Assembly: GCF_001528745.1 (NCBI RefSeq)
Contig: NZ_BCNS01000175.1
Location: 1-64,000, forward strand
Source of the DNA: Marinobacterium profundum
GTDB lineage: Bacteria > Pseudomonadota > Gammaproteobacteria > Pseudomonadales > Balneatricaceae
DNA length: 64,000 nt
Direction of reading: 5' to 3'
Shown: piece by piece, positions 18,719 through 28,084 of the stretch
Numbering within the stretch: the first letter of the stretch is position 1
How the letters are laid out: each line of letters opens with the position of its first letter
Notes under the pieces: generated by a model
Databases searched by the model: none
What the model was told of the DNA's origin: nothing
The model's input: only the letters and a program-made list of their open reading frames with translations
Translations under genes and position numbers: made by a program

Positions 18719-19678
18719 ATGCTTCACCGCCTGTTGACTCTGTTTTCTCACCCGCTCACTCGAAACAAGCTCAGCATTCTTAACTACCATCAAGTATTGG
18801 AAAGCCCCGATCCCATGCGCCCATGGGAGCCGGATCGGGTCAAATTCGACTGGCAGATGGCGCTGCTCAGGCGCCATTTTCAACCGCTCTCTCTGATTGA
18901 AGCACTGGACCGCCTGGAAGCCGATACGTTGCCTGATCACGCAATTTGCGTCACGCTGGACGACGGTTATCTGAACAATCTGGAGGTAGGCGTACCGATC
19001 CTTAAGCGCCACCAAATTCCAGCTACCGTCTTTGTCGCCTCCGGTTTCAGTAATGGCGAGAACATGTGGAACGACCGAATTCTCGAGCTGTTTGCCAACC
19101 TTAAAAACGAACGCATCAACCTCGAAGCTATTGGCCTGGCGAAACCAGAGCTAGGTAACATCGCTACCCGTCGATCCCTCGCAAACTACACAATCACACA
19201 GCTTAAATACCTTCCTATTGCAGAGCGAGTGCAAACCGTCAACACTCTCTACCACGCTAACGGCAACATTCCCGAGCAACGTAAAATGATGCGGCCGGAA
19301 GAGATCTCCCAGCTGGCTGCAGCCGGCGTCGAGATTGGCGGGCATACCCACCATCATCCGATACTCAAAGGAATGTCCCCGCAGGAACAGCATCAAGAGA
19401 TACAACAAAACAAAATGCTGCTGGAGCAGTGGACTGGAAAGCCGGTTGTGGGATTCGCCTACCCCAATGGCCGCTTCGGTAAAGACATGGATGGTGCGAG
19501 TCTTGCCGTCGTCCGTCAACTGGGGTTCCGTTACGCTGTATCCACCGATGCGGGCTATACGCACAAAGCGTCGAATCCGCATAATCTCAGCCGTTTTACC
19601 CCTTGGGACAACCAACCGCTGCGCTTTCACGCGCGTCTAATTTCCAACCTAGTATCCCGACTTGCGGCGCGCAATTGA
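18719..19678 (+). CDS. Polysaccharide deacetylase (CE4)
   Basis: A 319-residue protein with NodB homology: LNYHQVL near residue 21, the catalytic TLDDGY at 79-84, PATVFVASGF near 101-110, IGGHTHHHP in the second half giving the zinc-binding H-x3-H, and a terminal GFAYPNGRFG. It should remove N- or O-acetyl groups from a polysaccharide or its lipid-linked precursor. No cleavable signal peptide is obvious, though the first 20 residues are hydrophobic and basic. It is separated from the DUF2264 gene and is 36 bases upstream of the VanZ/beta-helix gene. This is one of three CE4-like genes in the window (also 9264 and 60108). Confidence 0.88.
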   Translation: MLHRLLTLFSHPLTRNKLSILNYHQVLESPDPMRPWEPDRVKFDWQMALLRRHFQPLSLIEALDRLEADTLPDHAICVTLDDGYLNNLEVGVPILKRHQIPATVFVASGFSNGENMWNDRILELFANLKNERINLEAIGLAKPELGNIATRRSLANYTITQLKYLPIAERVQTVNTLYHANGNIPEQRKMMRPEEISQLAAAGVEIGGHTHHHPILKGMSPQEQHQEIQQNKMLLEQWTGKPVVGFAYPNGRFGKDMDGASLAVVRQLGFRYAVSTDAGYTHKASNPHNLSRFTPWDNQPLRFHARLISNLVSRLAARN

Positions 19679-19714
19679 TGACGGTTGCAGCAGCCCTGAG
19701 AAGCGACGATTAAC

Positions 19715-22700
19715 ATGCGCGCATTGTTCTGGCTCACAGCCCTGCTGATCACCTACGGCTCCCTCTACCCTTTCAACTTTACGCTGACCAGCCTCCAACA
19801 GCCAGACCACACCATTATCAGCCTGCGCATACCGGGTATCGGCGATCTGCTCGGCAATCTTTTGCTATTTGCGCCGCTGGGGGCTCTCAGCTACGCTCGA
19901 GCAACGGCGCAGTCGATGACTTCCGAGCCAGCGACACTGCCACTGTCGTTCATAGTTCAAGCCGGGCTTTTTCCGTTGGTACTGCAACTGCTGCAGCTGT
20001 TGTTACCGGAAAGGGACCCAAGCTTTATGGATGTGATTCTGAACCTACTGGGCTGCACCCTTGGGTGGTACTGTGCCCGCTATCTGCGGTTTGTGCCGCA
20101 TTTCCATTCGTTGGCTTTGGCTGCGCTACCGATCGGCATTGGTGCGCTCTATTTTCTTTCCGAGTTGTCGCCCTTCGTGCCGACAATCGATCTGCAGTCG
20201 ATAAAAAACAGCCTCAAACCGCTGTTCAACGAACCCTTCGCCTTCGGTCAACTACTGGCGAAATCGGCCCTATGGGTGGTCGCTGTACGCCTGCTTTTCT
20301 GGCAACGCACCAACCTGCGCCAGCGCGGCTTGCTGATTATCTGGGCATTCATACTCGTCGCTAAATTGCTTATCTATAAAAACAGCCTGGAGCTGGGTGA
20401 TCTGTCTGCACCCTTGCTGGCCTGGCTAGTATTAAGGTTTCTGGATGTTGACAGCCCCAAGGGACTGCGGCTGCAACTTGCGCTGCTGGCTGGCACCATC
20501 GGCTTCTCTTCTCTCGGATCATTTGCGCCGGAGACCGGACCTTTCAGTCTGATCCCCTTCTCTGGCTTGCTACAGGGGCAGATGCATACCAACGTCGCCA
20601 GTCTGCTGGCCAAGCTTTATGTTTTCTCAGCGCTGATATGGATCGCCATTGAAGCGGGGCTGAAGGCGCAGCGAGCGGCTATTCTACTCTCCACCGCAGT
20701 CCTGCTGCTGGAGATCCTGCAAATTTGGATTCCGTCCAAAACCGCAGAAATTGGTGACCCTTTGCTGGTATGGATCGCTTATGCCGCAGTCCGCCACATT
20801 GGAGATTTTTTGGCCCGACAACCGCCGCATACGGAACACACTGCAGAGGTGATCACACCCTCTCCTCCATCGCTCTCCCCCCTGTGGCGTCACAATCGTT
20901 CCCTGCTACTCGCTGTAGCGATCACATTTGCCGGTTTTGTAATCGCCATCAAGGGACTGCTAGCGCTGCCGGGAATACCCTACAACCTGGCGCAGCTGTT
21001 CCGCAACGATGGTTCCTTAATAGACCTAGCCTGTTTTTATCTCACATTGGCCGGTATAGGTATAGCTCCAGTATGGATCTGGAAGCACCAGCAAAACGCC
21101 ACTGCTGTAGGCTTCTGGTACTTGATCAAAAACCATTTCCTGGCCGGCAGTACCATCTACATCCTGCTTTGGGTAGCCGTTTCCCAGGACAGCCTACAGG
21201 ACATCACTGGCACCGTTATGTCCCTGCGCTTTTTAGACCGGTTACAGTTGGAAGAAGGAGTCCTGCCGGTTATTTTTCGAGTGATAGGCGTTTCAAATAT
21301 TCGCCTGTTGATCGAATTTGTAGAGCCCGGACTGCGGTTCATGGCGTTGCTGGGGCTATTCCAGGTCCCTCTGTGCTACCTGTTGTTTCGCTTACTGCCC
21401 ACTGTCGCGAACGACAAGAACAGCCGCAAACTACGCACCGCATCCGTTTCACTGCTGCTGTACGGCACCTGCTTCTACTACAGTTTTGCCGCCGCATCCA
21501 CCGACAATTTAACCGAGCTGATCGCCAGTCCACCACTGCTGGCCGCTACCGTCTTTCTGTTTGCCCTCGCTGCGGCACTGGGGATAAAAGTGCTCAATAA
21601 CAGCGCCCGACATCGACCGTTAAAAATTGTCGTGGTGATGGCTGCCAGCACCATGGTCGGATGGGTACTTGTCCAGTTCGCCCTGGCAACTGAGATCCAG
21701 AAATACGGCGCCACCTTCTCAGCACTCGATTTTATTCTCGGTCCCGACCGCAATACCCGCCTTGGCGATTCTGAACGGATGCTGCGCTGGTCGTTTGTTT
21801 CCATTGCCTGGCAAAGCGTGGTGCTGCTCGGAGCCTGGCAGGCATTGCAGCTACGCCTCCCCGCACCCAAACATAACCGGCCGATCTTGGCACGCCCACG
21901 AATCGCAGTCTCTCTCCTTCTAGTGCTTTCATTCAGCGCTTACCTGAGTAACCGCCTTTTCGGTGAAGAACAGCATTGGCAAACGCTGGCCACGAACCTT
22001 GCAAAGCCGGACATTCAGTTTGCCATTGATGATTCGGTCGCCACGGTGCCTGCCGACGCGAAACCAGGCCAAATAATGCTAAATAGCCAACCGATGCCCA
22101 ACATCGCCACCGCCTTCAAGCGAGCCAAAGACAACAACCTTATTGAGATAAGTGCCGGTCATTACCGGCAGGCGGCAGTGTTAACTGCCCATAACGTCAC
22201 CATTCGGGCAGAAAAAGGCGCCGTGCTCTATGGCCGTGCCGTCGAAGGCAAGGCCGCGTTGGTACTCAAGGGCAACAATACAACCATTGAGGGACTGGAA
22301 TGCCATTCCATCAGCGTACGGGACGGTAACGGCAAATGCATCCGTCTGGAAGGCAAGGGCGTAACGTTACGAAATGTCTATTTCCACCACGCCCAAGGCG
22401 GCATCCTCGGCTCGCGTAAAGGCGGCGATATCGTCATCGAGGACAGCCTGTTCGAACACTTGGGCTCCGAGTCTTTCTCCCACGGAGTCTACAGCCTGTC
22501 TCCAACCCGCCTGATCATCCGCAACTCTCGCTTTCTCAACAACCGTAACGGAGCTCACGAAATAAAGTCCCGCTCCTTCTACACCGAAATTACCGGATCA
22601 GTAGTCGCGGCGGCGCAAAGCCGAGACAGTCGCTTGGTCGATGTTTCCCAGGGCGGCGTACTTATCCTGAAAAACAACATTTTCATCGAAGGTCCCTTCA

Positions 22701-22981
22701 GCGAAAATCACGACCTGCTGAGCTGGGGTGTCGAAGGCAAACTTCACCCCCAGGGCTCTATAGAAATCGTCGGTAACCTGTTTATCTCGGACAAGGCCGT
22801 ATCAAACCTGATATCAATAAGAGACGCTCCCGCACAGTTAGCCATCTTCAACAATGTAGGAGTTGGGGAAATTCGCGGACTCGAGGCAGGAGATAATCTC
22901 TTGTTCGAAAATAGAGAAGTATTATCGATTTCGCCTTCTCCAGCAATCCCTTCTATAGAAAAAATTCTAAAAAACCAATAA
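19715..22981 (+). CDS. VanZ-like multi-spanning membrane protein fused to a beta-helix domain
   Basis: An unusually large 1088-residue protein. The N-terminal part begins with a VanZ-like unit (ALLITYGSLYPFNF, GDLLGNLLLFAPLGAL, LPERDPSFMDVILNLLGC) and continues as many hydrophobic segments to about residue 745, with a second VanZ-like unit near 290-350. After that a soluble tail of about 340 residues follows: FKRAKDNNLIEISAGHYR, TIRAEKGAVLYG, IVIEDSLFEHLG and LILKNNIFIEG, a right-handed beta-helix. The tail resembles that of the protein at 12560. The design suggests a membrane-anchored periplasmic carbohydrate-binding or processing domain. It ends nine bases from the convergent TPR gene. Confidence 0.8.
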   Translation: MRALFWLTALLITYGSLYPFNFTLTSLQQPDHTIISLRIPGIGDLLGNLLLFAPLGALSYARATAQSMTSEPATLPLSFIVQAGLFPLVLQLLQLLLPERDPSFMDVILNLLGCTLGWYCARYLRFVPHFHSLALAALPIGIGALYFLSELSPFVPTIDLQSIKNSLKPLFNEPFAFGQLLAKSALWVVAVRLLFWQRTNLRQRGLLIIWAFILVAKLLIYKNSLELGDLSAPLLAWLVLRFLDVDSPKGLRLQLALLAGTIGFSSLGSFAPETGPFSLIPFSGLLQGQMHTNVASLLAKLYVFSALIWIAIEAGLKAQRAAILLSTAVLLLEILQIWIPSKTAEIGDPLLVWIAYAAVRHIGDFLARQPPHTEHTAEVITPSPPSLSPLWRHNRSLLLAVAITFAGFVIAIKGLLALPGIPYNLAQLFRNDGSLIDLACFYLTLAGIGIAPVWIWKHQQNATAVGFWYLIKNHFLAGSTIYILLWVAVSQDSLQDITGTVMSLRFLDRLQLEEGVLPVIFRVIGVSNIRLLIEFVEPGLRFMALLGLFQVPLCYLLFRLLPTVANDKNSRKLRTASVSLLLYGTCFYYSFAAASTDNLTELIASPPLLAATVFLFALAAALGIKVLNNSARHRPLKIVVVMAASTMVGWVLVQFALATEIQKYGATFSALDFILGPDRNTRLGDSERMLRWSFVSIAWQSVVLLGAWQALQLRLPAPKHNRPILARPRIAVSLLLVLSFSAYLSNRLFGEEQHWQTLATNLAKPDIQFAIDDSVATVPADAKPGQIMLNSQPMPNIATAFKRAKDNNLIEISAGHYRQAAVLTAHNVTIRAEKGAVLYGRAVEGKAALVLKGNNTTIEGLECHSISVRDGNGKCIRLEGKGVTLRNVYFHHAQGGILGSRKGGDIVIEDSLFEHLGSESFSHGVYSLSPTRLIIRNSRFLNNRNGAHEIKSRSFYTEITGSVVAAAQSRDSRLVDVSQGGVLILKNNIFIEGPFSENHDLLSWGVEGKLHPQGSIEIVGNLFISDKAVSNLISIRDAPAQLAIFNNVGVGEIRGLEAGDNLLFENREVLSISPSPAIPSIEKILKNQ

Positions 22982-22990
22982 AATAATAGT

Positions 22991-23620
22991 TCAGTCTGCT
23001 AAAATAATTTCTATTCCTTTTCTATGCAGCATATTTTTTAATCCACGGAGCGGATAGCCGTTTTTATATGCTTTACTGGCATATAACTTAGCGTTATCAA
23101 AGCTTTCAATTTTAAAATAAGACAAACCAAGATTATAATTTATTTCAGCAGTTGAGTTTATACCCTCAGCAACCAAAAATTCTTCAATGGCCCGCTGATA
23201 ATCTCCGCGCTTATAGAAATGAATGCCGTAAATATTATGAAGTTGCCAACTTTTCGGTTTAAATTGAAAGGCACGCGAGAAGTAACATTCAACACTTTGG
23301 TAAAAAGGCGCACCTGTTTGAGGCAACCCACCCTCTTTCATTGATTCGTAGTTAATTAGTGCCAATAGTGCTCGAAAATGATTAGGGAATTTATTCAAAG
23401 TGTAGTGTAAATCATCCATTATTTCCGAGGATGACTCGCCAGAAATAAGCATTTCAACTTTTTTTGTAAAATGACGTCTTTCTACTACTCTAAGGGTAGA
23501 ACTATCTGATACCGAAGTATAATCATAGGGGCCGTATTGAACATCAAAAACGCTACCGCAGTTCGCAGAGTAGGCCAGCGGAGATAGGGGAAACAACAAT
23601 AATAATAACCATTTTCTCAT
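22991..23620 (-). CDS. Exported TPR-repeat protein, function unknown
   Basis: A protein of about 209 residues with a signal peptide (MRKWLLLLLFPLSPLAYS, cleaved before ANCGS). Tetratricopeptide-like helices occur in the C-terminal half: SWQLHNIYGIHFYKRGDY, AEINYNLGLSYFKI and NAKLYASKAYKNG. I chose ATG 23620, preceded by GGGGTGG, over an in-frame GTG nine bases upstream. The gene is markedly AT-rich compared with its left neighbour, a sign of separate origin. TPR proteins of this kind often act as periplasmic scaffolds; nothing more specific can be said. Confidence 0.75.
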   Translation of the reverse strand: MRKWLLLLLFPLSPLAYSANCGSVFDVQYGPYDYTSVSDSSTLRVVERRHFTKKVEMLISGESSSEIMDDLHYTLNKFPNHFRALLALINYESMKEGGLPQTGAPFYQSVECYFSRAFQFKPKSWQLHNIYGIHFYKRGDYQRAIEEFLVAEGINSTAEINYNLGLSYFKIESFDNAKLYASKAYKNGYPLRGLKNMLHRKGIEIILAD

Positions 23621-24120
23621 TTTATCCACCCCAGACTTTTCAAAATTAAAAACCGTTAAATTGATAAAAATCCAAACAGATTATAAATAATCGACTTCTC
23701 AAAATTGGACCCATAAAAAAGTAATCTGTAGCACACGACTTAACGCAAACAATTATAGCATCGATGCTGTAGACGAGTTGAGTATTCCGATCAATCCTGA
23801 TTTCTATGGCCGCGGCTCTACCCTCATCGCCAGCCAACTGCCGACGGAATACGGGCAGGACTACATAGACTCAGCCACGCTGGGGGCCGCCATCCTAGAG
23901 CGGTTGTTGCACTGTGCCCATCGACTCATTTTGAGAGGAGGGGGCCATTACAAAAAGTCACTCCGCTTGCCACCGTCCCGATTGATGGATCGGGATCCGA
24001 TCAGCGCATAGCTCCAGCGTGAATGTAGTGTGCAAAGCGGCTACGCCCCCAGAATACGCACGAGTTCTAAAATACATTATTAATATCAATGAAACCAAAA
24101 CATATGTGCTCTTCTTCAAG
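23621..24120. other. Non-coding gap holding an insertion-sequence relic
   Basis: The first 170 bases are AT-rich, with no recognisable feature beyond the presumed promoter of the leftward TPR gene. The middle (23799-23960) is the istB relic listed separately and is distinctly richer in GC. The last 100 or so bases turn AT-rich again into the end of the glycosyltransferase gene at 24121. No insertion-sequence end or target duplication was located. Confidence 0.5.
23799..23960 (+). pseudogene. istB: C-terminal fragment of an IS21-family helper ATPase (IstB)
   Basis: About 54 codons read DFYGRGSTLIASQLPTEYG, DSATLGAAILERLLHCAHR and LILRGGGHYKKS, which follow the C-terminal part of IstB, the ATP-dependent helper of IS21 transposases (sensor region, then the D-x-L-x-x-A-I-L-x-R-L helix). 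The upstream two thirds, including Walker motifs, and the transposase istA are absent. The relic lies at the left edge of the AT-rich sugar-gene segment, so it may mark a past insertion or recombination event. Confidence 0.75.
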
Positions 24121-25335
24121 TCATTTTTGAAGAAAATATTTTAATGAATCTCTCATTCTATCGATTCGGCCCTTCATTGCATTACGCACTCTATTCAGAT
24201 CATTTTTTTCCGCCAACGCTCGGTAGTCCCACACAGTAGAATCAGACAGTCGTTTAAAATCTAGAAACGTATCCGCCAGTTTTTCAGTGTTTTTAAACCA
24301 GTTAAAATTTTCCTCAGCCACCTGTCTTGATATACGCTTAAACTCTGCCATGTAGGGGTATTTGTCAACGTAGTACTGCATTGCATCGGTCAACTCTTGT
24401 CGATCTACCTCGCACTGAGGCCAATAGTATCCATCCCAACGGCTCCACAGCTTATCTACGCGTACAGCTCTCCCATTGCTGCCATCAATTACAAACTCGC
24501 TCATGGGTGGATTATCAGGGACAATGATGGGAAGGCCGGATGACGCTGCCTCAGCGATGGTCAGGCCGATTCCATCAAGGCGAGACGGGTACACATAAAC
24601 ATCACCTTTGTAGTAGAGGCCAGGGGCGGAAACTGTCCCTTCTATAACCTCCAGCCTCCCTTGGGCTGTCAGTTCAGCCAATATACCCTTAAGTGCGGGA
24701 AAAGCTTTAGCTAGCTTAACCTGACTATGAACGATTAGCTTTGCGGGTCCTTGGACGTTTCGAAAAGCCTCAATAACCAGGTCGGTTCCCTTGCGATAGG
24801 GATTCATTCCCGCAGAGTGGAAAAAACGAACGACACCGCTCGACTCCAATATTTCTGGCAGTTTAAAGGTATTGATATCAGTCCCCCAAGGTATATATAT
24901 ACATTGAGAGTGTTCTTTAAAGACTGAGTAATGTCGTTGCGTATTACAAATAATAAAGTCATAAATCCAGAACATTGGGACTGTTTTTTCAGTATAGTAA
25001 TCTATATAGGTACCACAAATTACATCTAAATCTCGACACATCAGTACCGGTGCCCATATTAGCTGCTCATTAAAAAGGACGCAGTCTATATTATTTTTTT
25101 CTAACCATTCTTTGAAATCATCTAAATGAACATCTGTAGATGCGTAGGACTTCGGTGGTTTTCCCCATGTCACATACCCGGCATCCCAGTCCATATTCCC
25201 CTTTGCATAAGACTCGCCCCCCCTGGCATAAACAAATACATCTATGCTTTCATTGGCGTTCAGCCTGTCAAAAAATTGCCTGGAGACGTAGGCGGCACCT
25301 CGCTCAAACCAAGTAGTCACAATACCGATATTCAT
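24121..25335 (-). CDS. GT4-like glycosyltransferase
   Basis: A 404-residue glycosyltransferase of GT-B type. It starts MNIGIVTTWFERGAAYVSRQ, and its C-terminal donor domain has FHSAGMNPYRKGTDLVIEAF, YVYPSRLDGIGLTIAEAASS and GLPIIVPDNPPMSEF. AAAGGAG is placed well ahead of the ATG. It is the last gene of a long leftward operon that begins at 37479, and its base composition is AT-rich like the next two upstream genes. The donor and acceptor cannot be inferred; it probably adds a repeat-unit sugar on the cytoplasmic side. Confidence 0.85.
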   Translation of the reverse strand: MNIGIVTTWFERGAAYVSRQFFDRLNANESIDVFVYARGGESYAKGNMDWDAGYVTWGKPPKSYASTDVHLDDFKEWLEKNNIDCVLFNEQLIWAPVLMCRDLDVICGTYIDYYTEKTVPMFWIYDFIICNTQRHYSVFKEHSQCIYIPWGTDINTFKLPEILESSGVVRFFHSAGMNPYRKGTDLVIEAFRNVQGPAKLIVHSQVKLAKAFPALKGILAELTAQGRLEVIEGTVSAPGLYYKGDVYVYPSRLDGIGLTIAEAASSGLPIIVPDNPPMSEFVIDGSNGRAVRVDKLWSRWDGYYWPQCEVDRQELTDAMQYYVDKYPYMAEFKRISRQVAEENFNWFKNTEKLADTFLDFKRLSDSTVWDYRALAEKNDLNRVRNAMKGRIDRMRDSLKYFLQK

Positions 25336-25351
25336 TTATATCTCCTTTGGC

Positions 25352-26584
25352 TTACCACTTGATTCCTAACCGGCGTTTTAAATCACGCTTCACACCCTCA
25401 GGAATAAACATGGAAAATCGTGAAAGAAATCTCAAAGAAAATTTACGAATAGCGGGTATTGCATAAATATGACACCACCAAGATAAAAAAACCCATGCAT
25501 GCCTAATAATTGAACCGGAGCTTGAGTATAAATCCATATTGCCTACCAAACCATAAACAACAGCCGCCTGATCTAATTTTAACTTGAACAGCGCATCCTT
25601 TGGTAGCTCGCCTTTATGTTTCAGAAGGTCTAAAACCTGATCTTCATCACAGCCTAATGATAGAACTCTATCGCCAAAGCCGAACTGCCCTAATACCGAT
25701 CTCAATTTTTCATCGTAGGATAAGGCTACGAAAGGTATGGAATGCAACATGGCGAGTATATTCGCATGAAGACGCATCGACAGCAGCGCATCCAATTTCG
25801 CTATCGTATTCAGGCTTTTTTCGAGAGTAGACTCATCAGAAACAATGATAGCTTCGCCTAAGCGCTCTCGTAAAAAAAAATATATTTCCGTATCACCTTT
25901 TTCATACGCCATAAAAACCAACTTAAAGCCATCATCGACAAGTTTTTCACAGATGGAAAGCAACCACTCCCGATTAAATCCTTTCCATTCCCTAAAACAA
26001 ATACCGATAAGCTTATTGCTATTTAAATCACGATCTTGAGGGCCTAGGAGCGTTATTGTATCGAATTGGACCTTAAAAAAACCATAATCGAAATCGTCAT
26101 ATAGAGCACGTAGATAGGACGCTGAGTACTCGTCTCGAAGATAAATACAGCTATTCACAGACAAAAACCTCTTCCCCAGTGCCTTACCTTTCGTTGTGTG
26201 GATAGGCCCTGCACCAATACCCAGTGAAAAAACGGGCATACCAAAGCTATGTGCCAATTCACTAACCAAAGTAACGTGCTCTAATAGACTGGTACTGTGC
26301 ACATCTTGGATCAGTCCTCCGCCTGCAAAGAAGACAGCTTTGCATGACTTGACGGCTTGTACGAGCGCAAGAAAGGATGGCTGCGAGCCTGCTTTTCTCG
26401 GATAAAAAGATTGGACGTAATCAAACTGCCCCCCAATGTAATGGCGGCTGAGATCTGGATCACCTGACAAAATAATTACACGGTATCCGAACTGATCAGA
26501 CAAAAAATTTGCCAGCGTGGAAACTATAGCTTCATCGCCAACATTTACTCCCCCACAATAACCACAAACAAGCACCCTATCCAT
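25352..26584 (-). CDS. Polysaccharide pyruvyl transferase family protein
   Basis: A 410-residue protein of the pyruvyl transferase (CsaB/WcaK-like) group: GYCGGVNVGDEAIVSTL at the N-terminus, FFAGGGLIQDVHS near residue 90, FSLGIGAGPI near 130 and LLSMRLHANILAMLHSIPFV in the C-terminal half. It is predicted to transfer pyruvate from phosphoenolpyruvate to a sugar as a ketal, adding negative charge to the polymer. I chose ATG 26584, preceded by GAAGG at good spacing, rather than the GTG at 26617. AT-rich, 16 bases upstream of the glycosyltransferase at 24121 in the same operon. Confidence 0.88.
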   Translation of the reverse strand: MDRVLVCGYCGGVNVGDEAIVSTLANFLSDQFGYRVIILSGDPDLSRHYIGGQFDYVQSFYPRKAGSQPSFLALVQAVKSCKAVFFAGGGLIQDVHSTSLLEHVTLVSELAHSFGMPVFSLGIGAGPIHTTKGKALGKRFLSVNSCIYLRDEYSASYLRALYDDFDYGFFKVQFDTITLLGPQDRDLNSNKLIGICFREWKGFNREWLLSICEKLVDDGFKLVFMAYEKGDTEIYFFLRERLGEAIIVSDESTLEKSLNTIAKLDALLSMRLHANILAMLHSIPFVALSYDEKLRSVLGQFGFGDRVLSLGCDEDQVLDLLKHKGELPKDALFKLKLDQAAVVYGLVGNMDLYSSSGSIIRHAWVFLSWWCHIYAIPAIRKFSLRFLSRFSMFIPEGVKRDLKRRLGIKW

Positions 26585-26620
26585 CAAAAAACCTTCATCA
26601 TAATCGAAATTATTCACGAC

Positions 26621-28060
26621 TCAAGGCCACCTAAATGTAATTTTCATTACATGTTTCAGCAAAGGCCTCATTGGATTATCACTATAGATAATCATTAGCA
26701 ACAATACGGCGGCAGTCATCAAGGATACAAATAAAAACTCCACCAAAACCCCAACAGAATAACTTAGAAGACGATCACAAAAATAGTTAAGAACCAACAA
26801 AACAAAAACACACTTTGCTGGAAATAGCATACTGACTAACATATCTATAAATGTAGCATTCATCAGCTTAACCATTTGATTCCAAACAATCAGTGCACGG
26901 ATACAAGATACAGATATCAATGCAAAAAATATAAAAGTCAAATCAAATGATCTATAAAAAAATATGACCGATATTTGTACGACACTTAATATAGCTGTCA
27001 TCTTTAATACATAGTTAGCCATCCCCAAACCGGCTAGTGTGCCTTGGTGAAAAACAAAAATACTGCTTATTGAATAACTTAAACACATTATTTTAACCAG
27101 AGGAACAATTGCGTTCCACTGACTACCAAAAAGAATAAATACTACAGCATCCGCCTGAAAGAACAGTAGAGAACAAAATGGCCATGCAACCAGAAGGTAC
27201 AGTCCATTTAGTTTGTAAACCGTATCGATAACACTCCGTTTTTCTCTACTAACTACAGCAATATGCGACTGAAATACAACTCGCAATGAGTTCTGAAAAA
27301 TTTGGTTAAAAAGTTTAAATACTGATACAGCCTTATTAAAGAAAACGGCGACTTCAGGACCCTGAACTTTCCCAAGGATCATATCGGCGCTGCTCGTATT
27401 CAGCTGAGTAAACAGGTTAGATCCACTAATACGCCAACCAAAAGAAGCAATATCTTTAAGTCGCCCGACACTGGGTAAAACAGGTAACCACGTTGGTCTA
27501 TAGACGGTTGCAAGACAGACTGTGGCCAGGGTGCCGGCTACTGAACCATAGGCTAAACTCATAAAGCCGAAGTTAGTGAGTGCACAGGAGATAGTGACCG
27601 AAGCACTAGCGAGGGAACTTCCGACATCAATAACCATTATTTTATTGAATTTCATCTCTCTCTTTAGCAAAGAAAGAGTAATGGAACCAAAAGGAATAAT
27701 GATCAGGTTGATTGCTAAAAAATTAAAAACATCTGACATACCTTTTAATTCGTAAAAGGCAGCGATGTAAGGCCCACAAATAAACGCAACTAAAGCCAAT
27801 GGCCAACACAAGAGAAGCGACATGGAAAACGCTGACGCCGCCAACTCGCCATCCACGTTTTTCTCTTGAATAAGATAAGAGCCGATCCCGAAGTCACGAA
27901 TCAACAACGCCAGGCCAAATATGGATGCGGTAATGGAGTAGATACCAATTTCTTCAGGTGTTAGCAATCGCGACACAGCCATCACCGATGCCAATTGAAT
28001 CAGCATAGATAAATAACGTGTGCCCATGGCATAGAACGCCGCACCGATAACTTGGCTCAT
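26621..28060 (-). CDS. Wzx-type polysaccharide flippase (MOP/PST family)
   Basis: A 479-residue integral membrane protein with about 12-14 hydrophobic segments. It starts VIGAAFYAMGTRYLSMLIQL, then LLTPEEIGIYSITASIFGLA, a Wzx/RfbX-like signature; a later conserved segment is GSNLFTQLNTSSADMILG. It should flip undecaprenyl-linked repeat units to the periplasm for polymerisation. It is AT-rich, as flippases in exchangeable antigen clusters often are. It lies between the GT2 genes and the pyruvyl transferase in the leftward operon. Confidence 0.9.
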   Translation of the reverse strand: MSQVIGAAFYAMGTRYLSMLIQLASVMAVSRLLTPEEIGIYSITASIFGLALLIRDFGIGSYLIQEKNVDGELAASAFSMSLLLCWPLALVAFICGPYIAAFYELKGMSDVFNFLAINLIIIPFGSITLSLLKREMKFNKIMVIDVGSSLASASVTISCALTNFGFMSLAYGSVAGTLATVCLATVYRPTWLPVLPSVGRLKDIASFGWRISGSNLFTQLNTSSADMILGKVQGPEVAVFFNKAVSVFKLFNQIFQNSLRVVFQSHIAVVSREKRSVIDTVYKLNGLYLLVAWPFCSLLFFQADAVVFILFGSQWNAIVPLVKIMCLSYSISSIFVFHQGTLAGLGMANYVLKMTAILSVVQISVIFFYRSFDLTFIFFALISVSCIRALIVWNQMVKLMNATFIDMLVSMLFPAKCVFVLLVLNYFCDRLLSYSVGVLVEFLFVSLMTAAVLLLMIIYSDNPMRPLLKHVMKITFRWP

Positions 28061-28084
28061 AGGAAGCCCATGCTATTCAGCTGT

